A DNA stretch of 64,000 nucleotides from NCBI RefSeq assembly GCF_023023025.1, contig NZ_CP095481.1, forward strand, positions 9,437,001 to 9,501,000, in the 5' to 3' direction. Positions 7,725 to 15,959 of this stretch are shown here, piece by piece. How positions within the stretch are numbered: position 1 is the first letter of the stretch; the number at the start of each line of letters is the position of its first letter. Source of the stretch: Amycolatopsis sp. WQ 127309. GTDB taxonomy: Bacteria; Actinomycetota; Actinomycetes; Mycobacteriales; Pseudonocardiaceae. Under the pieces are notes generated by a model. It was not told the DNA's origin and ran no database searches. It saw only the letters and a list, made by a program, of their open reading frames with translations. A program made the position numbers and the translations under genes.

Positions 7725-8302
7725 CGGAGTCCACTTCCTGCGGGGTCGGCCACGCGGAACACACGCAGCTGGAGGGCCAGCGTCGCGTAGTAGCCGACCA
7801 GAGTCGTCAGCTCGACGGCCATCCGGTTGCCAATGATTGGCACAACCTCGGCGTAGGTCACGTCGTCGACGTCCTCTTCGCGCAGCAGCGCGGACACGAA
7901 CCGCAGCGCGGCCCGCTCGGTCTCGTCGGCGAGGTCCGGGATCGCGCCCGTGCGGACGGCCTCGACCTGCGCCCCGGTGAGCCCGGCGGCGAGCGCGTGC
8001 GGCTCGTGGGCGTGCTGCTCGAACGCGCTGGCCCAGCGGGCCGCGACGGCGAGGATCGCCAGCTCCCGGACGCGATCGCTCAACGTCGTTTCGTACCGGA
8101 TCGCGGCGCCGAGCGCCTGCAGCGCCTGCCCGGCCGGGGGCGCGACGAGCATCGCGTTGAACGGGCCGGCGAGCCGTCCTTCGTCGTCCTTCAGGGAGAA
8201 CCGCTGCGGCCCGGCCGCGCGGGGACCGCCGGTGATCTCGTCGTACAGCGCCCGTTGCTCGGGGTCCAGGTCGTCGGGCGTGAGGTGCGGCAGCCTGCTC
8301 AT
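7721..8302 (-). CDS. Carboxymuconolactone decarboxylase family protein
   Basis: A 193-residue AhpD-fold all-helical protein. The conserved region is YETTLSDRVRELAILAVAAR followed by a short helix with FEQHAHEPHAL. This is the CMD pattern with a His pair but without the CxxC of peroxidase-type AhpD. I take the ATG at 8300-8302 (MSRLPHL); a longer in-frame start would run through the operator. It is the first gene of the reverse arm, divergent from the SDR operon, with a TGCCA-N5-TGGCA palindrome 41 nt upstream of the start. A second palindrome lies inside the gene. The role is probably hydrolase or decarboxylase in the same catabolic route. Confidence 0.8.
   Translation of the reverse strand: MSRLPHLTPDDLDPEQRALYDEITGGPRAAGPQRFSLKDDEGRLAGPFNAMLVAPPAGQALQALGAAIRYETTLSDRVRELAILAVAARWASAFEQHAHEPHALAAGLTGAQVEAVRTGAIPDLADETERAALRFVSALLREEDVDDVTYAEVVPIIGNRMAVELTTLVGYYATLALQLRVFRVADPAGSGLR
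7828..7842. promoter_or_regulatory. Perfect TGCCA-N5-TGGCA palindrome inside the CMD-like gene
   Basis: TGCCAATGATTGGCA is a perfect inverted repeat matching the promoter-associated sites of this island. It lies within coding sequence, so it may be an auxiliary operator or chance. Confidence 0.45.
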
Positions 8303-8343
8303 GCCGCCATCCCACCAGCGCCCCCGGCCGGCGTGCCCGGATC

Positions 8344-8358
8344 TGCCAACCAATGGCA
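8344..8358. promoter_or_regulatory. Candidate IclR operator between divergent catabolic operons
   Basis: TGCCAACCAATGGCA sits in the 124-nt region between the divergent CMD-like and SDR genes, 41 nt from one start and about 68 nt from the other. It matches the sites upstream of the GH3 gene and the iclR-type gene. One site could control both arms. Confidence 0.7.
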
Positions 8359-8426
8359 CAGCCGTTCCCCGGCTCGCGGCCGGAACCTAGCGTCGGGCGG
8401 ACCAAGAACGGTGAAGGAGCGTGCGG

Positions 8427-9155
8427 GTGGACTGGCTCGGGCTGGGCGGGCGGAAGGCCCTGGTGGCGGGCGCCGGCGGGATCGGCGGCGGGGTCGCCGC
8501 CGCGCTCGCCGAGGCGGGGACCGACGTCGTGGTCGCCGACGTCGACGAGGAGCGGCTGGCCGCCGTCGGGACCAAGACGCTGCGGGCGGACCTGACCACG
8601 GCCGAGGGCAGCCGCGACTGCGTCGCCCGCGCCACCGAGCTGCTGGGCGGGCTCGACGTCTTCGTGCACGCCGTCGGAGTCAACGACCGGCGCCCGGTGC
8701 TCGAGACCCCGGACGAGGTCTGGGACGACATCGTCACGCTCAACCTGGGCAGCGCGTTCTGGACCGGCAAGGCCGCGGGCGAGGTGATGGTGGCGGCCGG
8801 GCACGGCCGGATCGTCTACCTCTCATCGGTGTCCGGGCTGCTCGCGCACCCGCACCACGCGCCGTACGCCGCCACGAAGGGCGGGGTCAACCAGCTCGCC
8901 CGGGTGATGGCCCGGGAGTGGGCGGCCAGTGGCGTCACGGTGAACGCCGTCGCGCCCGGCTACACCGAGACCGGGCTGACCCGCCACCACCTCGAGAAGC
9001 CCGGCGTCCGCGAAGGCCTGACGTCGCTGGTCCCGGCCGGGCGCCTCGGTACCGTCGATGACCTCGTCGGCCCCGTCCTGTTCCTCTGCTCCGACCGCTC
9101 GGCGTTCGTCACGGGACACATCCTGTACGCCGACGGCGGCCGCACCCTCGTCTAA
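8427..9155 (+). CDS. Short-chain dehydrogenase/reductase (SDR)
   Basis: A 242-residue classical SDR with the cofactor motif AGAGGIGGGVAAAL, catalytic Ser in YLSSVSGLLAH, Tyr-x3-Lys in PYAATKGG and a C-terminal YADGGRTLV. Note GAGGIGGG in place of the usual TGxxxGxG. It oxidises or reduces a hydroxyl or keto group with NAD(P). The AAGGAG at 8414-8419 lies 7 nt before the GTG at 8427 but only 1 nt before the GTG at 8421, so I use 8427. It is the first gene of a four-gene forward operon (SDR, SDR, amidohydrolase, esterase). Confidence 0.88.
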   Translation: MDWLGLGGRKALVAGAGGIGGGVAAALAEAGTDVVVADVDEERLAAVGTKTLRADLTTAEGSRDCVARATELLGGLDVFVHAVGVNDRRPVLETPDEVWDDIVTLNLGSAFWTGKAAGEVMVAAGHGRIVYLSSVSGLLAHPHHAPYAATKGGVNQLARVMAREWAASGVTVNAVAPGYTETGLTRHHLEKPGVREGLTSLVPAGRLGTVDDLVGPVLFLCSDRSAFVTGHILYADGGRTLV

Positions 9156-9166
9156 GGAGAGATTTC

Positions 9167-9943
9167 GTGACCTTCCCCCAGCGGTTCACCGGCAAGACCG
9201 TCCTGGTCACCGGCGCGGGCACCGGGTTCGGCGCGGAGATCGCCGTCCGCGCCGCGCAGGAGGGCGCCGACGTCGCCGTGCACTACCGCGGCTCCCGCGC
9301 CGGGGCCGAGCGCACCGCCGAGCGCGTCGAAGAGGCCGGGCGCAAAGCGTTCATCGTGCAGGCGGACATCGCCGAGCGCGCGCAGATCGTCCGGCTGGCC
9401 GACGAGGTCTGGAGCCACTTCGGCCGGCTCGACGTCGCGATCAACAACGTCGGCGACGTCGCGCGCGAGCAGATGTCGTGGCGGGACATCACCGAAGAGT
9501 CGATCGACCACGTCCTGGCCGTCGACATCAAGGGCACGCTGCTGTGCACCCACGAGTTCGGCGACCGGATGCTCACCCAGGGCGGCGGCGCGATCGTCAA
9601 CATCGGCTCCACGGTCGTCGCCCGGGGCAGCGCCCGCGCCCCGCAGTACGCGGCGGCCAAGTACGGGATCATCGGCCTGACCAAGTCCTACGCGCGCGCC
9701 TTCGCGCCCACCGTGCGGGTGAACGTGTTCGCGCCGGGCTTCATCGAGACCGAGGCGACGCTGGGCCGCGAGGACTGGAAGTCCGGGCGCGGCGAGCAGC
9801 TGCGGGGCGACACCCCGCTCGGCCGCATCCCGCGGCCGGAAGAACTCGCGGGGACCGCGCTGTTCCTGGCCACCGCGGACGCGAGCCACATGACCGGCAG
9901 CTTCATGGTCGCCGACGGCGGCTACAACATGATCGGTGCATGA
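9167..9943 (+). CDS. Short-chain dehydrogenase/reductase (FabG-like)
   Basis: A 258-residue classical SDR with TGAGTGFGAEIA (nucleotide binding), INNVGD (structural NNAG equivalent), catalytic Ser in NIGSTVVARG and Tyr-x3-Lys in QYAAAKYG. It ends in MVADGGYNMIG. GTG at 9167 follows AAGGAGA at a good distance and lies 11 nt after the preceding SDR stop. Two SDRs in one catabolic operon would suit two oxidation steps on a sugar or a side chain. The substrate is unknown. Confidence 0.88.
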   Translation: MTFPQRFTGKTVLVTGAGTGFGAEIAVRAAQEGADVAVHYRGSRAGAERTAERVEEAGRKAFIVQADIAERAQIVRLADEVWSHFGRLDVAINNVGDVAREQMSWRDITEESIDHVLAVDIKGTLLCTHEFGDRMLTQGGGAIVNIGSTVVARGSARAPQYAAAKYGIIGLTKSYARAFAPTVRVNVFAPGFIETEATLGREDWKSGRGEQLRGDTPLGRIPRPEELAGTALFLATADASHMTGSFMVADGGYNMIGA

Positions 9944-9965
9944 CTTCGTCAGTGAGGACGAGCAG

Positions 9966-11222
9966 ATGAGCGAACCCAGAGTGGTGTTCACCGGTGGCCG
10001 GGTGTTCGACGGGACCGGCGCTCCGGCGGTACCGGGTGACGTCGTGGTGCGCGGCGAGAAGATCGAAGCCGTGCGCACCGGCGTCGAACCCGAGCCGGGT
10101 GACCGGGTCGTCGACTGCCGCGGCGCGACGGTCATGCCGGGCCTGGTGGAGTCGCACGCGCACCTGACGTTCCCGTCCGCCGTCGGCCACGTCGACCCGT
10201 CGTTCAACCCGCCGCTGGACGTGTCGTTCTTCCACCACATGCCGACGCCCGACGAGCACCTCGCGCTCGCCGAGCGCAACGCGCGGATCCTCCTGGACCA
10301 CGGCTTCACCAGCGCGTACTCCGCCGGCTCGCTGACGCCGGTGCCGACTGAGGTCCGGCTGCGCGACCGGATCGCCGCCGGGCTGGTCCCTGGCCCGCGG
10401 ATGCGCGCGGCGTCGTTCGAACGGGACAACAACCCCGTGCAGATGGGGCCGAACGGCCCGACGCCCAAGGAGATCGGCCCCGAGGCGGTCCGCGCGTTCA
10501 TCCGCGAGCAGGCCGCGCTCGGCTTCGACAGCGTCAAGCTGCTGATGAGCAACGACGACGTCTTCTTCGAAGGCGGCTCGATGGTCACCCAGTACAGCGC
10601 GGAAGAGGCCGCCGCGGCCGGCGAGCAGGCGCGCGAGTCCGGCGTCTGGCTCAACTGCCACGCGCAGTCGCCCGAGTCGATCAAGCTGGCGGTGCGCAGC
10701 GGGTTCCGCTCGGTGTACCACTGCTCGTACGCCGACCAGGAGGCGATCGATCTCCTGGAGGAGCACAAGGACGAGATCTTCCTGTCCCCCGCCGTCGGCA
10801 TCATGTGGGCGAACGTCCACGAGGGCGCCGAGTTCGGCATCGACCCAGGCCTGGCGGCGAAGATGGGCTCGGTGAAGTCGCTCGCCGCGATGGAGCAGCT
10901 CTACCCGGAGCTGCGCAAACGCGGCCTGCGTGTGCTGCCCGGCGGCGACTACGGCTTCCCGAACAACCCGATCGGGCGCAACGCGCGGGACCTGGACCTG
11001 TTCGTGCGCCTGTTCGGCTACTCCCCCGCCGAGGCGCTGCGCGCCACGACGCAGTTCGGCGGCCAGGTGCTGGACATGCCGGTCGGCGTGGTGACGGAGG
11101 ACTACTTCGCCGACATCCTGGTGGTGCGCGGCGATCCGACGTCGGACGTGACATTGTTGCAGGACAAGGACAATCTCTTGGCGATCATGCAAGGCGGCCG
11201 GTTCCACAAGGCGCCCGCGTGA
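9966..11222 (+). CDS. Amidohydrolase family protein (imidazolonepropionase/prolidase-like)
   Basis: A 418-residue metal-dependent amidohydrolase. It starts with a beta-sandwich strand (VVFTGGRVFDGTGAP), then the first metal motif VESHAHL (His64, His66). The later ligands are likely His in WLNCHAQS and in VYHCSYAD, with the C-terminal strand DILVVRGDPTSD closing the sandwich. Such enzymes hydrolyse amide, lactone or lactam bonds. ATG at 9966 lies 22 nt after the SDR stop. An in-frame ATG 30 nt upstream lies closer to the SDR stop and lacks a ribosome site. In this operon a lactone ring opening is plausible, but that is inference. Confidence 0.85.
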   Translation: MSEPRVVFTGGRVFDGTGAPAVPGDVVVRGEKIEAVRTGVEPEPGDRVVDCRGATVMPGLVESHAHLTFPSAVGHVDPSFNPPLDVSFFHHMPTPDEHLALAERNARILLDHGFTSAYSAGSLTPVPTEVRLRDRIAAGLVPGPRMRAASFERDNNPVQMGPNGPTPKEIGPEAVRAFIREQAALGFDSVKLLMSNDDVFFEGGSMVTQYSAEEAAAAGEQARESGVWLNCHAQSPESIKLAVRSGFRSVYHCSYADQEAIDLLEEHKDEIFLSPAVGIMWANVHEGAEFGIDPGLAAKMGSVKSLAAMEQLYPELRKRGLRVLPGGDYGFPNNPIGRNARDLDLFVRLFGYSPAEALRATTQFGGQVLDMPVGVVTEDYFADILVVRGDPTSDVTLLQDKDNLLAIMQGGRFHKAPA

Positions 11223-11944
11223 CGGTGTACCGCGAAGTCCTGGGCTTCCGGCCCCTCGAACTGGATCTGCACCTGCCCGCCGGCCCCGGCCCGCACCCGG
11301 CGATCGTGTACCTGCACGGCGGCGGCTGGCGACGCGGATCGCGGCGGACGACGATCCCCGCGTCGCTGTGCCCGACCTTGGCGGAGCGGGGTTTCGCGGT
11401 CGCCGCGGCGGACTACCGGCTCAGCGGGGAGGCGCGCTTTCCCGCGCAGCTGGAAGACGTCCGCGCGGCGATCACCTGGCTGCGGTCCGAAGTGGACTGT
11501 GCCGCGACGTTCCTGTGGGGCGAGTCGGCGGGCGCCCACCTCGCCCTGCTGGCCGCGCTCGACGGCGGTGACGTCGACGGCGTCGTCGCCTGGTACCCGC
11601 CGACCGACCTGCTGGGCCTGGCCGACGGCTTCCCCGGCGCGGTCGACGACTCCCGGGAGGCCGAGCTGCTCGGCGTGGCGCCGTCGGCCGACCCCGACCG
11701 AGCACGGGCGGCGAGCCCGCTCACCTTCGCGCACCGGAACGCCCCGCCAATCCTGCTGATGCACGGCGATGCCGACGACCTCGTCCCGCCGGCCCAAAGC
11801 GAGCGGCTGGCGTCGGCGTTGCGGGCGGTGGGTGCCCCGGTGGAGCTGGACCTGGTCCCGGGCGCGCGGCACATGTGGACGGACGCCCGGGACGTCGGCG
11901 CGATCGTCGACCGCTCGGTGCAGTTCCTCCGCGCACTCGGCTGA
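11219..11944 (+). CDS. Alpha/beta hydrolase (BD-FAE/HSL-like esterase)
   Basis: A 241-residue esterase with oxyanion motif YLHGGGWRRG, nucleophile elbow WGESAGAHLAL, catalytic Asp in HGDADDLVPP and His in GARHMWTD. The HGGGW and GESAG pair is typical of carboxylesterase and acetyl-ester hydrolase members. GTG at 11219 overlaps the amidohydrolase stop (GTGA), so the two are coupled. It is the last gene of the forward arm and is followed by a strong hairpin. It may remove acyl or feruloyl-type esters from the imported glycoside. Confidence 0.85.
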   Translation: MTVYREVLGFRPLELDLHLPAGPGPHPAIVYLHGGGWRRGSRRTTIPASLCPTLAERGFAVAAADYRLSGEARFPAQLEDVRAAITWLRSEVDCAATFLWGESAGAHLALLAALDGGDVDGVVAWYPPTDLLGLADGFPGAVDDSREAELLGVAPSADPDRARAASPLTFAHRNAPPILLMHGDADDLVPPAQSERLASALRAVGAPVELDLVPGARHMWTDARDVGAIVDRSVQFLRALG

Positions 11945-11974
11945 GCCCCAGCCCGCGCCGCCGCCGTGGTTCGT

Positions 11975-12025
11975 CCGTGAAGGCCTCCTTACCGGCTCTT
12001 ACGGCCGGTAAGGAGGCCTTCACGG
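11975..12025. terminator. Perfect 21-bp stem hairpin between convergent operons
   Basis: The left arm 11975-11995 pairs perfectly with 12005-12025 around a 9-nt loop. The stem contains GTGAAGGCCTCCTTAC. It lies between two convergent esterase genes and can serve both directions. I associate this hairpin sequence with dispersed copies in Amycolatopsis genomes, which I cannot check here. Confidence 0.85.
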
Positions 12026-12077
12026 CTTTCGAGGCGCTGGGGGCGGCGGCGCGATCGCGGGTCGCGTGGGGGGTGGG

Positions 12078-12989
12078 CTATGCGAGCGTGCCCGCGATGA
12101 GCGTCAGCGCGCGGTCCACCGGCTCGATCGCCGAGGGCAGGCCCAGGAAGCCGTGCAGCATCGCGCGGATCTGGACGTGGTGCACGTCCACTCCGGCCGC
12201 GGCCAGCGCGCCCGCGAAGCGCTCCCCCGAGGGGCGCAGGTCGTCGTACTCCGCGGTCAGCAGCAGGGTCGGACTGAGGTCCGCCAGCACCGCCAGGCCC
12301 GGCATCGCGTAGCCGTCCGCGCTGGTCACCGGGCCGCCGAGGTAGGCCTCGGTGATCGAGCGGACCTCGGCCGGCGGGAAGTGCAGCAGCGGCGGCACTT
12401 CGGTCATCAGCTGGGTGAGCGACGCCGTGGGCGGCGGGAGTTCCGGGTGCAGCACCGGGTACACCAGCGCGAGGGCCGCGGGCTGCCAGGCGTCGGCGTC
12501 GCGCAGGCGCAGGGCCGCGCCCGCCGCGAGGTTGCCGCCCGCGCTGGCGCCGCCCAGCACGATCCGCTCCGGCGCGAGCGTGTCGCGGGCCCAGCGGACC
12601 GCGGCCACGACGTCGTCGTGCGGCACCGGGTACGGGACGGCCAGCCGGTAGTCGACGCTGACCACCGTCGCGCCCGCGCGGACGGCGATCTCGCGCGCCA
12701 CCCAGTCCGCCTCCGGCATGTCGAGGTCGCCCATCTTGAACGCGCCACCGTGCAGCCACACCAGGCACGGCCGCCCGTCACCGGGTGCGTAGACGCGGAC
12801 CGGCACCGGGCCGTGCGGACCGGGCACCTTCTCGTCGCGGGTCTCGACGACCGGTGGCGGGCCACCCACCGACGGCGTCATGAACCGGATCATCCGGTCG
12901 CGGAACGCGGGATCGGTGACCAGCGCCTCGAAGGACGGGACGCCGTCGAGCAGCGGGAGTTTCGCGGCCACGGCGGGGTGGATCGGCAT
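12078..12989 (-). CDS. HSL-family alpha/beta hydrolase
   Basis: A 303-residue hormone-sensitive-lipase-type esterase. It has oxyanion motif VWLHGGAF, nucleophile elbow GGASAGGNLAAG, catalytic Asp in AEYDDLRPSG and His in MLHGFLGL. The N-terminal cap is about 60 residues. It hydrolyses carboxyl esters, probably small ones. The ATG at 12987-12989 is 5 nt after the GH3 glycosidase stop, so both are on one transcript that begins near the operator at 14847. The pairing suggests de-esterification of glycosides together with deglycosylation. Confidence 0.88.
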   Translation of the reverse strand: MPIHPAVAAKLPLLDGVPSFEALVTDPAFRDRMIRFMTPSVGGPPPVVETRDEKVPGPHGPVPVRVYAPGDGRPCLVWLHGGAFKMGDLDMPEADWVAREIAVRAGATVVSVDYRLAVPYPVPHDDVVAAVRWARDTLAPERIVLGGASAGGNLAAGAALRLRDADAWQPAALALVYPVLHPELPPPTASLTQLMTEVPPLLHFPPAEVRSITEAYLGGPVTSADGYAMPGLAVLADLSPTLLLTAEYDDLRPSGERFAGALAAAGVDVHHVQIRAMLHGFLGLPSAIEPVDRALTLIAGTLA

Positions 12990-12994
12990 GCGGG

Positions 12995-14803
12995 TCAGCC
13001 TTTCTGGGGGTGTCCGAGTGCGAAGAGCGGGTCAGCCGTCCCGCCGGGCAGGTCTTCGGGGTGCGCCTCGACCGCGGCCATCGACCGGGGCAGCTCGAAC
13101 GGCAACCGGCCCTCCGCCCGCGCCCGGCCGAACACGACGTCCAGCACGGCCTCGTCGGAGGCGCCGAAGTCGCCGAGCAGCGCCGCCGCGGCCGACGCGA
13201 CCTCCGGCAGGATCGCCGGGCGCTCGAGGAAGACGTCCACGACGGTCGGCACCGCCGCGGCGAGCGCGGTCAGCTGGTCGCGGCGGTCGTCCGGCAGGTC
13301 GAGCCGGCCCTGGTGGAAGAACGCCTCGGGCAGCTGCCGCGCGGGCTCGTACGGCGCGTCGATGCGGACCAGCGCCACCTCGGCGGCCGCCGGCGTGTCC
13401 ACAAGGGACCCATAGCGCGCCGCGACCGCCGGGTCGACGCCTTCGACGTAGAGCCGGACGCCCTCGGCGAGCGGCAGGATCCCCTCGTCGAGCAGCACCA
13501 TCGACCGCCGCTGGGCCGCCGCACCGGCCGCGGCGAAGTCCGCACGGCCGACCGTGGTGACCGCGGCTTCTTCGGACACGTAAGGGTTTTCGAACAGTCC
13601 CAAGTGGACCATCAGCGTCAGCACCCGGGCCGCGGACTCGTCGAGCCGCGCTTCGCTCACCCGGCCTGCCGCGACCAGGCCGGTGATCACCTCGGGGCAC
13701 CACTCGCCGCCGAACTGGTCGACCCCGGCGTCGAGCAGCAGCAGGGCGCGCTCGGTCCGGTCGAGGTGCTCGACACCCCAGGCGCGGGCCGGCCACACGG
13801 TCCCGTCGGCCAGGACGCTGTCGGTCAGCAGGCCGAAGTCCGTGCACACCAGGCCGTCGAAGCCCTCGTCGCGGCGCAGCTGGCCGGCCACCACCTCGGG
13901 GTCGAACGCGAACCCGACCTCACGCAGCCCCGGCACGCCGACCGGACGGCCGTAGTACGGCATCACCGCGGCGGCGCCGGCCCGCAGCGCCGGGCGGAAC
14001 CGGTCGCGGTGCAGCTCGTACCGCCCGGCCGGGTAGACCTGGTCCGGCCCGGACGCGAAGTGCGCGTCGAGCCCGCCCGCCTGCGGCCCCGCGCCGGGCC
14101 AGTGCTTGACCATCGCGGCCACCGAGCCCGGGCCGAGCACCGGGCCCTGCAGGCCTTCGACGTAGGCCGCGGCCAGGCGCGCGACCACGTCCGGGTCGGC
14201 GCCGAAGGTGCCGGAGATCCGGGCCCAGCGCGGCTCGCTGGCCACGTCGGCCATCGGGTGCAGGGCCAGCCGGATCCCGACCGCGGCGTACTCCGCCCGC
14301 ACGATCCCGGCGAACCCGCGCACCAGGTCCTCGTCGTCGAGGGCGCCGAACCCGAGCGGCTCCGGCCAGCGCGAACAGCCACCGGAGGGCACCGACGTCA
14401 GCGGGTTCTCGTTCGCCGAATGCCGCGGGTCGGACGACAGCAGCACCGGGATCCCGAGCCTGCTGCCCGCCGCGAGGTCCTGGACGCGGTTGTGCCAGCG
14501 GGCGAGCGGCCCGGCGGCGACCGGGGCCATCAGGCTCAGGCAGCGCACGTGCCCGTCACGCAGCACCGACGTCGTGGGCGCGGTCGGCAACAGCCCGGCG
14601 GGCGCGTCGACCAGGCCGCCGTCCGGCGCCACGGACACCGGCGCGTGACACAACAGCCCGGCCTTCTCCGCGACGGTCATCCTCGTGAGCAGATCCCGCA
14701 CGCGCTCTTCCGCCGGCCGGCGCGGGTCTTCGTACGGGGCCATCACCCCGTCGCCGTCGAGATCGCGGAAGGCGACACCGTTGTCGTCGTGGAGAAGGAG
14801 CAT
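12995..14803 (-). CDS. Glycoside hydrolase family 3 (beta-glucosidase-like)
   Basis: A 602-residue two-domain GH3 enzyme. Visible are the substrate-binding motif KHWPGAG (~233-239; usually KHFPG) and the nucleophile Asp322 in GLVCTDFGL (the SDW position of the family). The C-terminal alpha/beta domain starts near 440. No signal peptide or lipobox is present, so it should act in the cytoplasm on imported beta-glycosides. It is the first gene of the operon with the HSL esterase. A perfect TGCCA-N5-TGGCA palindrome lies 44 nt upstream of the ATG. The length is normal for GH3 without a C-terminal fibronectin domain. Confidence 0.87.
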   Translation of the reverse strand: MLLLHDDNGVAFRDLDGDGVMAPYEDPRRPAEERVRDLLTRMTVAEKAGLLCHAPVSVAPDGGLVDAPAGLLPTAPTTSVLRDGHVRCLSLMAPVAAGPLARWHNRVQDLAAGSRLGIPVLLSSDPRHSANENPLTSVPSGGCSRWPEPLGFGALDDEDLVRGFAGIVRAEYAAVGIRLALHPMADVASEPRWARISGTFGADPDVVARLAAAYVEGLQGPVLGPGSVAAMVKHWPGAGPQAGGLDAHFASGPDQVYPAGRYELHRDRFRPALRAGAAAVMPYYGRPVGVPGLREVGFAFDPEVVAGQLRRDEGFDGLVCTDFGLLTDSVLADGTVWPARAWGVEHLDRTERALLLLDAGVDQFGGEWCPEVITGLVAAGRVSEARLDESAARVLTLMVHLGLFENPYVSEEAAVTTVGRADFAAAGAAAQRRSMVLLDEGILPLAEGVRLYVEGVDPAVAARYGSLVDTPAAAEVALVRIDAPYEPARQLPEAFFHQGRLDLPDDRRDQLTALAAAVPTVVDVFLERPAILPEVASAAAALLGDFGASDEAVLDVVFGRARAEGRLPFELPRSMAAVEAHPEDLPGGTADPLFALGHPQKG

Positions 14804-14846
14804 GGCGCCGAGGATGACCGCGCGCGGTCGGGCGCACCTACGGCCC

Positions 14847-14861
14847 TGCCATTCAATGGCA
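14847..14861. promoter_or_regulatory. Candidate IclR operator upstream of the GH3 operon
   Basis: TGCCATTCAATGGCA is a perfect 5-bp-arm palindrome with the same spacing as the sites at 8344 and 15867. It is 44 nt from the GH3 start, which suits repression. Confidence 0.7.
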
Positions 14862-14960
14862 AGCCTCAGAGGCGCACCCAGGCGGCACCCAGCTCACGGG
14901 AGATGCCCCCGCGCCCTCGTCTGCACCGTCAGACCCGGCCGACGCGGCTGCACGCTTCGA
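14862..14960 (-). pseudogene. Remnant of a duplicated iclR-type 3' end
   Basis: This stretch repeats the last ~95 nt of the neighbouring IclR-type gene (15058-15150) with about 85% identity by eye. Read on the reverse strand it still encodes GISRELGAAWVRL and a stop, against GISRELGAARVRL in the intact gene. An extra base in the C-run near 14908 shifts the frame, and the coding match fades beyond 14960. It lies between the intact regulator and the GH3 gene, and looks like what is left of a tandem duplicate or of a second related regulator. Confidence 0.65.
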
Positions 14961-15061
14961 CACCAACACCCGCCACGCCGCATCCGGATCGCGCGCGAGA
15001 CGCTCCGCGCCGGAAACCCCGAACTGCCTCCGTCACAGCGCTGCGAAAGAACCCGGCAGCC

Positions 15062-15853
15062 TCAGAGGCGCACCCGGGCCGCACCCAGCTCGCGGGAAAT
15101 GCCCCGCGCCGTCGTCTGCACCGCCAGACCCAGGCGCCGCGGCTGCGCGACGCGTTTCGGCACCAGTACGCCCACCACGCCCACCACGGCGTCTTCCCGG
15201 TCGAACACCGGCGCGGCCACCGAGACGATCGACTCGTGCTCGTCCTCCCGCCGGAAGATGGCCAGGCGCTCGCGGCGGACGTCGGCCAGGGTGCGGCGCA
15301 GGACGTCCGGGAGGATCAGGCGGTTGTCGGGCTCGCTGTAGACCGGCTTCGACAGCAGCTCCTCCTGGACTTCCTTCGGCGCGAACGCCAGCAACGCGAG
15401 GCCAACACCGGTGGAGTGCAAGGGAAGCCGGCCGCCGATGCGGTAGTCCACCGGGGTCGCCTGGTGGGCCGACAGGCGTTCGACGAGCATCGCCTGCATC
15501 CCGTCGCGCACCGCCAGCTGGACGTGCTGGTGCGTCACCTCGGCGAGGTCGTTCATGAACGGCAGCGCCACCTGCCGCAGCCCGTGGCCGCGCGGGGCGA
15601 GCGTCGCGACCTCCAGCAACCGCAGGCCGACGCAGAACCGGCCGGCGTCGTCGCGCTCCAGCGCGCCCCAGTCCACCAAGCGGTTCGCGAGCCGCAACGC
15701 CGAGCTCGGCGGGATCTCGGCCCGCCGGCTCAGCTCGGCCAGCGTGAGGGTGCGGTGCTCGGCGTCGAACGACGCGAGCAGGGAAAGCGCGCGGTCGACA
15801 ACCGGTTCGCCGTGGGCCGGACGGCGGCCCCGCACCCGCGCGGACTCGGTCAT
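15062..15853 (-). CDS. IclR family transcriptional regulator
   Basis: A 263-residue regulator with an N-terminal winged helix-turn-helix (residues ~20-75: LTLAELSRRAEIPPSSALRL). The C-terminal effector-binding IclR domain contains YRIGGRLPLHSTGVGLALLA and ends GISRELGAARVRL. It probably represses the surrounding catabolic genes until a pathway metabolite binds. ATG at 15851-15853 lies 13 nt from a near-perfect operator, so autoregulation is likely. The gene is divergent from the MFS transporter gene. Confidence 0.9.
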   Translation of the reverse strand: MTESARVRGRRPAHGEPVVDRALSLLASFDAEHRTLTLAELSRRAEIPPSSALRLANRLVDWGALERDDAGRFCVGLRLLEVATLAPRGHGLRQVALPFMNDLAEVTHQHVQLAVRDGMQAMLVERLSAHQATPVDYRIGGRLPLHSTGVGLALLAFAPKEVQEELLSKPVYSEPDNRLILPDVLRRTLADVRRERLAIFRREDEHESIVSVAAPVFDREDAVVGVVGVLVPKRVAQPRRLGLAVQTTARGISRELGAARVRL

Positions 15854-15866
15854 GTCGACATCGACG

Positions 15867-15881
15867 TTCCATTGGTTGGCA
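15867..15881. promoter_or_regulatory. Candidate IclR operator in the iclR-MFS intergenic region
   Basis: TTCCATTGGTTGGCA matches the island's TGCCA-N5-TGGCA sites at 9 of 10 arm positions. Read on the other strand it shares the ACCAA spacer with the site at 8344. It is 13 nt upstream of the regulator's start and about 80 nt upstream of the transporter's. Confidence 0.65.
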
Positions 15882-15959
15882 TCCCCCTCACGGTACACCG
15901 CGCCAGGCGCCCATCCTTCCCCGCAGGTCAGCCGACCGAGACGCGAAAGGTGCCCAACG

